DNA of 64,000 nucleotides from Hypericibacter adhaerens (GTDB taxonomy: Bacteria; Pseudomonadota; Alphaproteobacteria; Dongiales; Dongiaceae). The DNA is taken from NCBI RefSeq assembly GCF_008728835.1, contig NZ_CP042582.1:5439001-5503000 (forward strand), in the 5' to 3' direction. Under the pieces are notes generated by a model that did not search any database, was not told the DNA's origin, and saw only the letters and a list, made by a program, of their open reading frames with translations. Positions 1 to 8,361 of the stretch are shown in pieces (position 1 is the first letter of the stretch; each line of letters starts with the position of its first letter). The translations under genes were made by a program, and so were the position numbers.

Positions 1-144
1 ATCTTCGGCACCGCCGCCATCGACGCGGCGTTGTCCGGCCTCTCGCCCGCCCCGCATCTCCAGCTCCTGGGCGCGATCCTGCTGGTGTCGCTCGGCATCG
101 GACCCTTCGCCGCCGCCGCCGCGGCGAAACAGGCGCTGGGGTGA
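1..144 (+). CDS. ccmB: Heme exporter CcmB, C-terminal end (partial)
   Basis: The reading frame is open from base 1 to the TGA at 142-144 and encodes the last 47 residues. It holds one hydrophobic segment (LLGAILLVSLGIGPFAAAAA), as expected for the last membrane helix of CcmB, the membrane subunit that works with CcmA and CcmC in heme handling for cytochrome c maturation. The assignment rests mainly on position, directly upstream of ccmC-D-E-F-G-H-I on the same strand. The fragment is too short to exclude another membrane protein. A 551-bp repeat-bearing gap separates it from ccmC. Confidence 0.7.
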   Translation: MFGTAAIDAALSGLSPAPHLQLLGAILLVSLGIGPFAAAAAAKQALG

Positions 145-695
145 GCGTCCGGACTCCGCGGCGCCGGACACAACCTCGTCCGTCACCCCCGCGCCCTGGT
201 CCGGCCGTAGCCCGGCCCAAGCGTAAACTCCAGCGGGGAGCGTAAACTCCAGGGGCCCATCTCGATCCAGCGACGTCGGCTGATCGTTGGATCCCCGCTT
301 CCGAGCGTGTGAAGAAATCGGCGATGCCAAAGAACTCTCTCGCCCCCTCCCCTCGCGGGAGGGGGTAGGGGGAGGGGCGATGCCGTGCGAGATCCTGGCA
401 AATAAGCGGAGCCTGATCTGCTCGGGCTCGCTCGCTTGGCGCCCTGTCTAGGCCTTCTGCCTCCAGAGCGGTGATTGATCGCAGGGATGCCCCCAGCTGC
501 GTCCGTGGCACCCCTCCCCCAACCCCCTCCCGCAAGGGGAGGGGGCTTGAGTGTTTGCCACGCCCTTGCGTGGTGCTCTCGATTTCTTCACGCGCTCTTC
601 CGCGGGGATGACGGTTGGAGCGGATGGCAGGTCAGCGGCCTCTTGCGGCCCTTTGGCGCTTGGCAAGACCCGGCCCCGGGGCCATCCTCCGCCCC
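145..695. other. Non-coding gap between ccmB and ccmC
   Basis: This 551-bp stretch has no convincing gene. It holds a short tandem duplication (AGCGTAAACTCCAG near 220-255, two copies 18 bp apart) and a large imperfect inverted repeat made of two composite units (288-382 and about 509-615), listed separately. Small open frames here are translations of the repeats. The gap is long for the interior of a ccm operon. Confidence 0.7.
288..615. repeat. Inverted pair of composite intergenic repeats
   Basis: The left unit (about 288-382) reads GATCCCCGCTTCCG, then GTGTGAAGAAATCG, then a G/C palindromic block CCCCTCCCCTCGCGGGAGGGG followed by GTAGGGGGAGGGG. The right unit (about 509-615) has the same modules in reverse order and complement (CCCTCCCCCAACCCCCTCC, CGATTTCTTCACGCGC, CGCGGGGATGACGG). 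Together they form an arm-loop-arm structure with roughly 100-bp arms and a loop of about 125 bp. The blocks recur elsewhere in the window, the pyrimidine-rich block at 6890-7024 and 11609-11727 and the CCCCGC block in the REP pairs. Confidence 0.7.
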
Positions 696-1415
696 ATGTC
701 GCTGCACCGTTTCGCCAATCCCGCCCGCTTCCAGCGCCTGGCGCGCCGGCTGATGCCCTGGCTGGTCGCCGCGGCCCTGCTGCTGTTCCCCTTGGGGCTG
801 GTCCTGGCCTTCCTGGCGCCGGCCGACTATCAGCAGGGGCTCTCGGTGCGGATCATGTATATCCATGTGCCCGCCGCCTGGATGGCGCTGCAGGTCTATG
901 CGCTGATCGCGGTCGCGAGCGCGGTGGCGCTGGTCTGGCGCCATCCGCTGGCCGATCTCTTCGCCAAGGCGGCCTCGCCGATCGGCGCCGCCTTCACGCT
1001 GATGGCGCTGGTGACCGGATCGCTCTGGGGCAAGCCGATGTGGGGCACCTGGTGGGCCTGGGATGCCCGCATGACCTCGGTGCTGATCCTCTTTTTCCTT
1101 TATCTCGGCCATATGCTGCTCTTCACCGCCTTCGACGACATGGTGCGCGGGCAGCGCGCCGCGGCGGTGCTGGCGCTGGTGGGCGCCGTCAACCTGCCGA
1201 TCATCAAGTTCTCGGTGAACTGGTGGAACACGCTGCACCAGCCGGCCTCGATCTTCCGCATGGGCGGGCCCACCATCGACAGCTCGATGCTCTGGCCGCT
1301 CTTCACCATGGCGCTGGCCTTCAACGCCTATTTCGGCGTGACGCTGCTGCTCGGCATGAGGGCCGAGCTGGTCGAGGCCCGGCTCCGCGCCCTGCAATAT
1401 GGCCGCGCCGCCTGA
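696..1415 (+). CDS. ccmC: Heme exporter/handling protein CcmC
   Basis: CcmC is the membrane protein that delivers heme to CcmE in System I cytochrome c maturation. The 239-residue product has six predicted membrane helices, a tryptophan-rich motif (WGTWWAWDARMTS, from residue 116) typical of the family, and candidate heme-axial histidines H57 (YIHVPAAW) and H181 (NTLHQP). The ATG at 696 (MSLHRF) fits the family N-terminus; an in-frame start at 615 would add 27 residues of repeat-derived sequence. It is followed 215 bp later by ccmD, and length is normal for the family. Confidence 0.95.
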   Translation: MSLHRFANPARFQRLARRLMPWLVAAALLLFPLGLVLAFLAPADYQQGLSVRIMYIHVPAAWMALQVYALIAVASAVALVWRHPLADLFAKAASPIGAAFTLMALVTGSLWGKPMWGTWWAWDARMTSVLILFFLYLGHMLLFTAFDDMVRGQRAAAVLALVGAVNLPIIKFSVNWWNTLHQPASIFRMGGPTIDSSMLWPLFTMALAFNAYFGVTLLLGMRAELVEARLRALQYGRAA

Positions 1416-1630
1416 CGGCCGGACTGCCCGTTCCCGGTTTCATTCGTTAATTCAAATATCTAGCCGCGGCGGGCGAAACCCGGCGCGGCAGGGCGTCGCT
1501 GGCGGGCGGCGCTTCCCCGATGCTATAAGCGCGCCCACGGTCCCGCGCAGAATCCCGGCCTCGGTCCCACGCTTGCCGGCTGCCCGGCCACCGACCATCT
1601 GATCCGAAAGCCATCTGATCCAGGGACGGC

Positions 1631-1897
1631 ATGGCGGGCATGAGCAGCGGACTGGACGGCTTTTTCGATATGGGCGGCTACGGCGCCTTCGTCTGGCCCG
1701 CTTACGCGCTGGTCGCGGCCCTGCTCGTCTGGCTGCTCGTCCATCGCATCGGCCGGCTGAAGCGGCGCGAGGCCGAGCTCGCCCGGCTCGAGCAGCGCCG
1801 CCAGGGCGAGCGCGCCGCGCCGGCCACGTCGACCGCCTCTTCACCGGCCGCCTCTTCCGTGCCCGCCTCCGCGGCTTCCGCGAAAGAGCGGGCATGA
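1631..1897 (+). CDS. ccmD: Heme exporter accessory protein CcmD
   Basis: CcmD is a small single-helix membrane protein that helps release holo-CcmE from the CcmABC complex. The product has 88 residues, with the typical MGGYGAFVWPAYALVAALLV segment (about residues 14-33) and a basic, charged stretch just after the helix (RIGRLKRREAELARLEQRR). The Ala/Ser-rich tail makes it longer than the usual 50-70 residues. Its TGA overlaps the ccmE ATG (ATGA), which implies translational coupling. An internal ATG at 1640 is an alternative start. Confidence 0.9.
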   Translation: MAGMSSGLDGFFDMGGYGAFVWPAYALVAALLVWLLVHRIGRLKRREAELARLEQRRQGERAAPATSTASSPAASSVPASAASAKERA

Positions 1898-2367
1898 CCC
1901 GCAAGCGCCAGCGTCTGATCGTCCTGTGTCTGGCGTTGCTGCTCGGCGGCGGCGCCACGGCGCTGGTCTTGAGCGCCTTCAGCGACAATCTCGTCTTCTT
2001 CTACAGCCCGAGCGATCTCCTGACGAAGCCGGTGCCGGCCGGCCGCTCCTTGCGCATCGGCGGGCTGGTCGAGGAAGGCAGCGTCAAGCGCGACAGCGAC
2101 GGCGTCACGATCCATTTCATCGTGACCGACCTCAAGAACACCGTGCCCGTCACCTATAGCGGCGTGCTGCCCGATCTCTTCCGCGAGGGCCAGGGCGTGG
2201 TGGCCGAGGGCACGATGACGCCCGACGGCAGCTTCGCCGCCCGCTCGGTGCTGGCCAAGCATGACGAGAAATACATGCCGCGCGAGGTCGCCGAGGCCCT
2301 GAAGAAATCGGGCGAATGGCGCGGCGACGATGCGGGAGCCGGGGCCGGGGCGGCAACCACGCCATGA
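1894..2367 (+). CDS. ccmE: Cytochrome c maturation heme chaperone CcmE
   Basis: CcmE is the periplasmic, membrane-anchored heme chaperone that binds heme covalently and hands it to CcmF/H. The 157-residue protein has an N-terminal anchor (about residues 8-28), an OB-fold core, and the heme-binding motif VLAKHDEKYMP with H123 as the covalent ligand and Y127 as axial ligand. The tail is Ala/Gly-rich. It overlaps ccmD upstream and ccmF downstream through ATGA junctions. Confidence 0.96.
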   Translation: MTRKRQRLIVLCLALLLGGGATALVLSAFSDNLVFFYSPSDLLTKPVPAGRSLRIGGLVEEGSVKRDSDGVTIHFIVTDLKNTVPVTYSGVLPDLFREGQGVVAEGTMTPDGSFAARSVLAKHDEKYMPREVAEALKKSGEWRGDDAGAGAGAATTP

Positions 2368-4343
2368 TCGTCGAACTCGGTCATTACGCGCTGATCCTGG
2401 CGCTCTTGGTGTCGCTGCTGCAGTCGGTGATCCCGCTGGTGGGCGCCCAGCGCAACAATGCGCGCTGGATGGCGATGGCGAAGCCCGGCGCCATCGCGCT
2501 CTTCCTGCTGGTCGCTTTCGCCTTCGCGAGCCTGATGCGGGCCCATATCCTCTCGGACTTCTCGGTCCGCAACGTGGTCGAGAACTCGCATTCGCTCAAG
2601 CCGATGCTCTACAAGATCACCGGGCTCTGGGGGAATCACGAGGGCTCGCTGCTGCTCTGGGTGCTGATCCTCGCGATCTATGGCGCGGCGGTGGCGCTCT
2701 TCGGCAACCGCCTGCCGACGCGGCTCAAGGCACGCGCGCTTTCCGTGCAGGCGATGGTGGCGCTGGGCTTCCTCGCCTTCATGCTCTTCACCTCCGATCC
2801 TTTCGCCCGCGTCTTCCCGACGCCGCCCGACGGCAACGATCTCAACCCGCTGCTGCAGGACCCGGGCCTCGCCTTCCATCCGCCGATGCTCTATCTCGGC
2901 TATGTCGGCTTCTCGATGGCCTTCTCCTTCGCCGTCGCCGCGCTCATCGAAGGCAAGGTCGATGCCGCCTGGGCGCGCTGGGTCAGGCCCTGGACGCTCG
3001 CCGCCTGGGTGGCGTTGACGGCCGGCATCGGGCTCGGGAGCTGGTGGGCCTATTACGAGCTGGGCTGGGGCGGCTGGTGGTATTGGGACCCGGTCGAGAA
3101 CGCCTCCTTCATGCCCTGGCTGCTCGGCACCGCGCTGCTCCATTCGGCGATCGTGGTCGAGAAGCGCGACGCGCTCAAAGCCTGGTCGATCCTGCTCGCG
3201 ATCCTGACCTTCGGCCTGAGCCTGATCGGCACCTTCCTGGTGCGCTCGGGCGTGCTGACCTCGGTCCATGCCTTTGCCACCGACCCCGCCCGCGGCGTCT
3301 TCATCCTGGCGCTGCTGACGATCTATGTCGGCGGCGCACTCGCGCTCTTCGCCTGGCGCGCGCCGATGCTCAAGGGCGGCGGCCTGTTCCAGCCGGTGAG
3401 CCGCGAGGGCGCGCTCTTGCTCAACAACCTGCTGCTGGCAACCGCCTGCGCCACGGTCTTCATCGGCACGCTCTATCCGCTCTTCCTCGACGTCACGGGT
3501 GGCGGCACCGTCTCGGTGGGTCCGCCCTATTACAACGCGACCTTCCTGCCGGTGATCCTGCCGATGCTGCTCCTGATGGGCATCGGCCCGCTGCTCGCCT
3601 GGAAGCGCGGCGATCTCGCGGGCGCGCTCACGCGGCTCTGGGTTGCGGGCGCGATCGCTCTCGCCGCCGCGGCGCTCACCTGGTGGCTGCATCGGGGCGG
3701 ACCGCTCCTGGCGCTGGTCGGCATGGCGGCCGGCGCCTGGGTCGCGGTCTCGGTCTTCGTCGAGCTCGGCACGCGCATCGGCCTCGGGCGCGGCGGTCTC
3801 GCGACCGCCTCGCGCCGCCTGTTCCAGCTCCCGCGCAGCGCCGTCGGCATGACGGTCGCGCATCTGGGCCTCGCCATCGCGATCTTCGGCATCACCGGCG
3901 CTGCGGCCTGGAAGGAAGAGCATGTCGCCAATCTCGCCGTGGGGCAGAGCCTCGATCTCGGCGCCTATGAGTTCCGCCTCGACGAGGCGCGCCGCGTCGA
4001 CGGGGTGAATTACTGGGCCTATCGCGGCCAGTTCACGGTCAGCCGCGGCGGCGCGCCCGTCGCCGTGCTTCATCCCGAGCGCCGGCTCTATTGGGTGCAG
4101 CGCATGCCGACGACCGAGGCCGCGATCCACAGCAACGGGCTCGCCGATCTCTATGCCGTGCTGGGCGAGCCCGACGGCAAGGGCGGCTGGACCGTGCGGC
4201 TCTATCGCGAGCCGCTGGTGCCGCTGATCTGGGCGGGCGTGCTGGTGATGGTGCTGGGCGGGCTGGTCTCGCTCTCGGACCGGCGCTACCGCGTGGGCGC
4301 GCCGGCACAGCGCCGCGCGGCCGTCGCCGCGGCCCGGGCGTGA
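2364..4343 (+). CDS. ccmF: Cytochrome c heme lyase subunit CcmF
   Basis: CcmF is the large multi-helix membrane subunit of the System I heme lyase that attaches heme to apocytochrome c. The 659-residue product carries the tryptophan-rich WWD motif (WGGWWYWDPVENASFMPW, from residue 235) and many hydrophobic helices across its length, ending in a periplasmic domain and a last helix (PLIWAGVLVMVLGGLVSL). The ATG at 2364 overlaps the ccmE stop; a longer in-frame start at 2316 lies inside ccmE and is unlikely. Length is typical of CcmF/NrfE/CcsA-type lyases. Confidence 0.97.
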   Translation: MIVELGHYALILALLVSLLQSVIPLVGAQRNNARWMAMAKPGAIALFLLVAFAFASLMRAHILSDFSVRNVVENSHSLKPMLYKITGLWGNHEGSLLLWVLILAIYGAAVALFGNRLPTRLKARALSVQAMVALGFLAFMLFTSDPFARVFPTPPDGNDLNPLLQDPGLAFHPPMLYLGYVGFSMAFSFAVAALIEGKVDAAWARWVRPWTLAAWVALTAGIGLGSWWAYYELGWGGWWYWDPVENASFMPWLLGTALLHSAIVVEKRDALKAWSILLAILTFGLSLIGTFLVRSGVLTSVHAFATDPARGVFILALLTIYVGGALALFAWRAPMLKGGGLFQPVSREGALLLNNLLLATACATVFIGTLYPLFLDVTGGGTVSVGPPYYNATFLPVILPMLLLMGIGPLLAWKRGDLAGALTRLWVAGAIALAAAALTWWLHRGGPLLALVGMAAGAWVAVSVFVELGTRIGLGRGGLATASRRLFQLPRSAVGMTVAHLGLAIAIFGITGAAAWKEEHVANLAVGQSLDLGAYEFRLDEARRVDGVNYWAYRGQFTVSRGGAPVAVLHPERRLYWVQRMPTTEAAIHSNGLADLYAVLGEPDGKGGWTVRLYREPLVPLIWAGVLVMVLGGLVSLSDRRYRVGAPAQRRAAVAAARA

Positions 4344-4382
4344 CGCGGCCCCGGGCTTGATGCAGACGGAATCCATTCCCGC

Positions 4383-4940
4383 ATGACCCCGCGCCGGCTC
4401 CTGTTCCTGCTGCCGATCCTGCTGTTCGCCGGCCTCGCCGCCTATTTCCTGTTGCGGCTGGGCGAGAACCGCGATCCGAGCGAGATCCCCTCGGCCCTGA
4501 TCGATCAGCCGGCGCCGGCCTTCGCGCTGCCGGGCATGACCGAGGCCGATGCGGGACTGTCGAACGCCGATCTCGCGCGCGCCGGCACCGAGGGCAAGGT
4601 CACGATCGTGAACTTCTTCGCGAGCTGGTGCCTGCCCTGCCGCGCCGAGCATCCGCTGCTGACGCAGCTCGCGGCCCATCCCAAGGTCGCGCTCTACGGC
4701 ATCCTCTACAAGGACGAGCCGGCCGCGGCCGCGGTCTGGCTGAAGGGGCTGGGCAACCCCTACGGCGCCATCGGCGTCGATGCGAAGGGCCGCACCGGCA
4801 TCGATTTCGGCATCTCCGGCGTGCCCGAGACCTTCATCATCGACCGCGCCGGCCATATCCGCCTGCGCCAATGGGGACCGCTGGACCAGCCCACGATCGA
4901 CCGTAAGATCATGCCGCTGCTCGACGAGCTCACGAGATGA
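4383..4940 (+). CDS. ccmG: Thiol:disulfide interchange protein CcmG/DsbE
   Basis: This membrane-anchored periplasmic thioredoxin-like protein reduces the CXXCH cysteines of apocytochrome c, usually through CcmH. The product has 185 residues, an N-terminal anchor (LLFLLPILLFAGLAAYFLL) and the redox motif NFFASWCLPCRAEHP with C83 and C86. The thioredoxin cis-proline region is visible as GVPETFIID. It starts 39 bp after ccmF, and its stop overlaps the ccmH start (ATGA). Confidence 0.96.
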   Translation: MTPRRLLFLLPILLFAGLAAYFLLRLGENRDPSEIPSALIDQPAPAFALPGMTEADAGLSNADLARAGTEGKVTIVNFFASWCLPCRAEHPLLTQLAAHPKVALYGILYKDEPAAAAVWLKGLGNPYGAIGVDAKGRTGIDFGISGVPETFIIDRAGHIRLRQWGPLDQPTIDRKIMPLLDELTR

Positions 4941-5461
4941 AGCGCCCGCTTCAAATGAAGCGGCGGTTTCTTTCGCTCGCCTTCCTGGCGGCGCTGCTGT
5001 CGGCCGTGAGCGCCCTCGCATTCGCCGTCGAGCCCAACGAGATGCTGTCGGATCCCGGCCTCGAGGCGCGGGCCCGCGTCATCAGCCGCGACATCCGTTG
5101 CCTCGTCTGCCAGAACCAGTCGATCGACGATTCCCAGGCCGAGCTCGCGCATGATCTGCGCGTGCTGATCCGCGAGCGGCTCCTGGCCGGCGACAGCGAC
5201 CAGCAGGTGCGCGACTACCTGGTGGCGCGCTATGGCGATTTCGTGCTGCTGGCGCCGCCGCTGAAACCCAAAACCTATCTGCTCTGGTTCGGGCCCGCCG
5301 CGATCTTCCTGGTGGCGCTGATCCTGATCGCGCTCTATTTCCGGCGCCGCCGCCAGGACGCGGCGCCGGCACCGCTGAACGCGGAAGAAGCCGCGAGGCT
5401 CGAGACCCTGCTCGCCGAAGATGACGACACGACGGCGCCCCGCCGCGAGGGGCCGCGATGA
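4937..5461 (+). CDS. ccmH: Cytochrome c maturation protein CcmH (CycL)
   Basis: CcmH is the thiol-redox subunit that, with CcmF, prepares apocytochrome c for heme attachment. The 174-residue product has a signal sequence (FLSLAFLAALLSAVSALAFA), the diagnostic motif IRCLVCQNQSIDDS with C55 and C58, a three-helix periplasmic domain, and a C-terminal membrane helix (LLWFGPAAIFLVALILIALYF). A second ATG at codon 7 is another possible start. It overlaps ccmG and ccmI by ATGA. Confidence 0.96.
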   Translation: MKRPLQMKRRFLSLAFLAALLSAVSALAFAVEPNEMLSDPGLEARARVISRDIRCLVCQNQSIDDSQAELAHDLRVLIRERLLAGDSDQQVRDYLVARYGDFVLLAPPLKPKTYLLWFGPAAIFLVALILIALYFRRRRQDAAPAPLNAEEAARLETLLAEDDDTTAPRREGPR

Positions 5462-6873
5462 TCCTGCTGCTCTGGCTCGCCATCGCGCTGCTGACGCTCG
5501 GCATCCTGCTGGGCCTGCTCTGGCCCCTGCTGCGGCCGGAAGAGCCGCCCCAGCCGGTCGAGGGCGACGCCGCCGTCTATCGCGACCAGCTCGGCGAGCT
5601 CAGGCGCGATCGCGAGCGCGGGCTCATCACCGCCGACGCCGCGAGCGCCGCGCAGATCGAGATCGAGCGAAGGCTGCTCGCGACCACGGGCGACAGCGCG
5701 CCGGTGCGCCGCCAGACCACGGCCACGCGCCGCCGGCTGGCGCTGGTGCTGGCGATCCTGCTCGCGGCCGGCGCCGCCCTCCTCTATCTCGAGCTGGGCC
5801 GGCCCGGCCTGCCGGACCAGCCGATGCGCATGATCGCGTCGGCGCCGCTCCCGATCGACAAGGAGATCCCGGCGCCCTCGCCCGCCCTGCAGCCGATCGC
5901 AGACCAGGCCAAGAGCCTCGCGGCGCAGCTCGACGCCAATCCGTCCGACGCCGCGGGATGGGCGAAGCTCGGCGATCTTTATCTCGCGCTGCAGCGCTTC
6001 GACGACGCGGCGACGGCGCTGGAGCAAGCGATCCAGCAGGGGGCCGATCCGAAGCTGACGCAATCGCGCTATGGCGAAGCCCTGACCCAGCAGGCCGAGG
6101 GGCAGGTCACGCCCGACGCGGCCGCCGCCCTGCGCAAGGGCCTCGCGGCCGATCCCACCGATCCGCGCGCGCGGTTCTATCTGGCGCTGGGCGATGCCGA
6201 GGCCGGGCGCCTCGACGAGGCGCTGGCCGCCTGGCACCAGCTCCTGGCGGAGGCGCCGTCCGATGCCGGCTGGCGCCCGATGGTGGAGCAGACCATCGCC
6301 GCCGCCGAGCGGGCCAAGGCCGGCATGGCGGCCACCGCCGCGCCGCCGGCCGCCACGGGCGGTGGCGGCAGCGGTGCCGGCGGGCCCTCGGCGGACGACA
6401 TGGCGGCGATGGCCAATCTCACGCCCGAGCAGCGCGACGCCACCATCCGCTCCATGGTGGAGGGGCTGGCGCAGCGGCTGCAGAGCGATCCCAGCGATCT
6501 CGAGGGCTGGCTCAAGCTCGCCCGTTCCTATGGCGTGCTGGGCGAGAGCGACAAGGCGCTCGACGCGCTGGGCCACGCCGCGACCCTGGCGCCCGAGCGC
6601 ACCGACATCCAGCTCGACTATGCCGGCGCGCTCCTGCAGGCCACGCCCGAGGCGTCACCCCTGCCGGCGGCCTTCGACGAGAGCCTGGCGCGGGTCCGCG
6701 CCAAGGAACCGGGCAACCTGGCCCTGCTCTATTTCGACGGGCTGGGCGCGGCGCGGTCCGGCAAGCCCGCCGAGGCGCGCCAGCTCTGGACCAAGCTCCT
6801 GGCGGCGCTCCCCGCCGACGCCCCGCTGCGCGACCGCCTGCAGCAAGAGATCGACGCCCTGCCGGCGCAGTGA
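5458..6873 (+). CDS. ccmI: Cytochrome c maturation protein CcmI (TPR)
   Basis: CcmI is the apocytochrome c chaperone of System I. The 471-residue product has two N-terminal membrane helices (about residues 3-24 and 92-110) around a cytoplasmic loop with charged heptads, then a periplasmic TPR domain (AGWAKLGDLYLALQRFDDAA; LEGWLKLARSYGVLGESDKA). A Gly/Ala-rich linker lies around residues 295-315. It closes the ccm operon and is followed by an inverted intergenic repeat that may end or stabilise the transcript. Confidence 0.94.
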   Translation: MILLLWLAIALLTLGILLGLLWPLLRPEEPPQPVEGDAAVYRDQLGELRRDRERGLITADAASAAQIEIERRLLATTGDSAPVRRQTTATRRRLALVLAILLAAGAALLYLELGRPGLPDQPMRMIASAPLPIDKEIPAPSPALQPIADQAKSLAAQLDANPSDAAGWAKLGDLYLALQRFDDAATALEQAIQQGADPKLTQSRYGEALTQQAEGQVTPDAAAALRKGLAADPTDPRARFYLALGDAEAGRLDEALAAWHQLLAEAPSDAGWRPMVEQTIAAAERAKAGMAATAAPPAATGGGGSGAGGPSADDMAAMANLTPEQRDATIRSMVEGLAQRLQSDPSDLEGWLKLARSYGVLGESDKALDALGHAATLAPERTDIQLDYAGALLQATPEASPLPAAFDESLARVRAKEPGNLALLYFDGLGAARSGKPAEARQLWTKLLAALPADAPLRDRLQQEIDALPAQ

Positions 6874-6889
6874 GGATAAGAAAAGGGAA

Positions 6890-7024
6890 TCCCCTCCCCC
6901 CTTGAGGGGGAGGGTCAGGGAGGGGGAAGACGCGATAGAGGATACAGCTCGAGGGCGCTTCGCTCCGGCTTCACCGACCGAGCAGCCCCCTCCCTCGCCC
7001 TCCCCCTGAACGGGGGAGGGGACA
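6890..7024. repeat. Inverted pair of pyrimidine/purine-rich repeats
   Basis: The left unit (6890-6930) has CCCCTCCCCCCTTGAGGGGG followed by AGGGTCAGGGAGGGGG. The right unit (6980-7024) has GAGCAGCCCCCTCCCTCGCC followed by CTCCCCCTGAACGGGGGAGGGG, the reverse complement layout. The right unit is nearly identical to the one at 11678-11727. It lies just after ccmI and before an unrelated gene, so it may act as a transcript end or barrier. Confidence 0.75.
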
Positions 7025-7102
7025 ATGCGAAGCGTGGCTGCGCCCTTGCCCGCCCTCGGCCGGCCGATTAGCTTCCGTGCGAGACAGTGGAGTTTTCCCG
7101 CC

Positions 7103-8146
7103 ATGCAGACCGAGACCATCGCCGCCTGGAGCCAACCGGTCCTGACCCTGCCGGGCGCCTGGTATTCGGACCCCGAGATCTTCCAGGCCGAGCGCGCGCG
7201 CATCTTCGGCAAGACCTGGCAGCTCGCGGGGCCGCTCTCCTCGCTGCAGAAGCCCGGCGACTATATGGCGATCGAGATCCTGGGCTGGCGCGTCTTCGTG
7301 ATCCGCAACCGCGAGGGCGAGCTCAAGGGCTTCCACAATGTCTGCCGCCATCGCGCCGGGCCGCTGCTCGACGAGGGCCGCGGCCATTGCGACATCCTGC
7401 GCTGCCGCTATCACCTCTGGGTCTATGACACCGACGGCAACCTGCGGCGCACGCCGGCCTTCGGCGAGCCCGACTGGTTCGACAAGAAGGATTACAGCCT
7501 CTTCCCGGTCAAGGTCGCGACCTGGCGGGGCCTCGTCTTCGTCAATCTCGACATGGAGGCGGGCCCGCTCGAGGCGGCGCTGGGCGATCTCCTCGACGAA
7601 TGCGCGCCCTATCCGATGGAGAGCTTCACCTTCGTGCGCGAGGAGGTGTTCGACATCGCCTGCAACTGGAAGACCTACACCGACAATTTCGTCGAGGGCT
7701 ACCACATCCCGGGCATCCATGCCGGCCTCAAGGAGATGGTCGACATGGAGCGGTTCCAGACCACGGGCCGCAACCAGATCGTGGTGATGGAAGCGCCGCA
7801 GCGGGACGGCTCGATCTATGGCGGGGTCTGGACCTGGGCCTTCCCCAACATGACGCTCTCGGTCTATCCGCACGGCATGAACACCTCGCGCATCATGCCG
7901 ATCGACGCCAAGCGCACGCGCCTCTTCTACAATTTCTACTTCAAGGACGTGTCGCCCGAGGGCGCGGAGGCGCGCAAGCGCACCATCGACATCAATTGCG
8001 GGATCGTGCGCGAGGATTTCGGCATCTGCGAGATCGCCCAGGGCAATATCGATGCCGGCCGCTATACCCAGGGGCCGCTCAGCCCGCGCCACGAGGACGG
8101 CGTCCGCTACTTTCACGAGTTGGTGCGCAACGCGCTGTCCGGTTGA
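7103..8146 (+). CDS. Rieske oxygenase, large (alpha) subunit
   Basis: A Rieske non-heme iron ring-hydroxylating oxygenase family protein of 347 residues. The [2Fe-2S] ligands are C81-X-H83 (VCRHRAG) and C101-X2-H104 (RCRYHLW), 17 residues apart. The mononuclear iron site follows in YTDNFVEGYHIPGIHAGL, with H201 and H206 and a bridging D194. The substrate cannot be told from sequence; relatives include aromatic dioxygenases and choline, glycine betaine and carnitine oxygenases. No reductase, ferredoxin or beta subunit is encoded nearby. The ATG at 7103 (MQTETI) was chosen because the upstream extension is repeat-derived. Confidence 0.9.
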   Translation: MQTETIAAWSQPVLTLPGAWYSDPEIFQAERARIFGKTWQLAGPLSSLQKPGDYMAIEILGWRVFVIRNREGELKGFHNVCRHRAGPLLDEGRGHCDILRCRYHLWVYDTDGNLRRTPAFGEPDWFDKKDYSLFPVKVATWRGLVFVNLDMEAGPLEAALGDLLDECAPYPMESFTFVREEVFDIACNWKTYTDNFVEGYHIPGIHAGLKEMVDMERFQTTGRNQIVVMEAPQRDGSIYGGVWTWAFPNMTLSVYPHGMNTSRIMPIDAKRTRLFYNFYFKDVSPEGAEARKRTIDINCGIVREDFGICEIAQGNIDAGRYTQGPLSPRHEDGVRYFHELVRNALSG

Positions 8147-8268
8147 GGCGTCGTCCGGCAACCCCCCCGCCCGGCGGCCCGGCCCAATCCGATAACCCGA
8201 TGGAATCGGGCCGTTTCGGGCCTTTCTCGAAGCCTTCCCGCTGAGATCCCGCCGCCGGTCGGGAGAGG

Positions 8269-8285
8269 CCGCCGCGGGCGGTTTT
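8269..8285 (+). terminator. Possible rho-independent terminator
   Basis: A short G/C hairpin (CCGCC, loop GCG, GGCGG) followed by TTTTC lies 120 bp after the Rieske oxygenase stop and before the ABC transporter genes. It would separate the two transcription units. The stem is only five pairs, so the call is tentative. Confidence 0.45.
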
Positions 8286-8361
8286 CTCCTTGGCAAAGGC
8301 GGAGAAGCGCGACTACCTTGAATTTCGATAGGGACGGATACCGACGAAAGCAGAGGCGTTA

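Noticed and set aside
2154-5021. A 955-codon open frame on the minus strand across the ccm genes
   Set aside because: It is antisense to ccmF, ccmG and part of ccmE and ccmH, which are clear genes. The translation is low-complexity Arg/Glu/His-rich sequence typical of GC-rich shadow frames.
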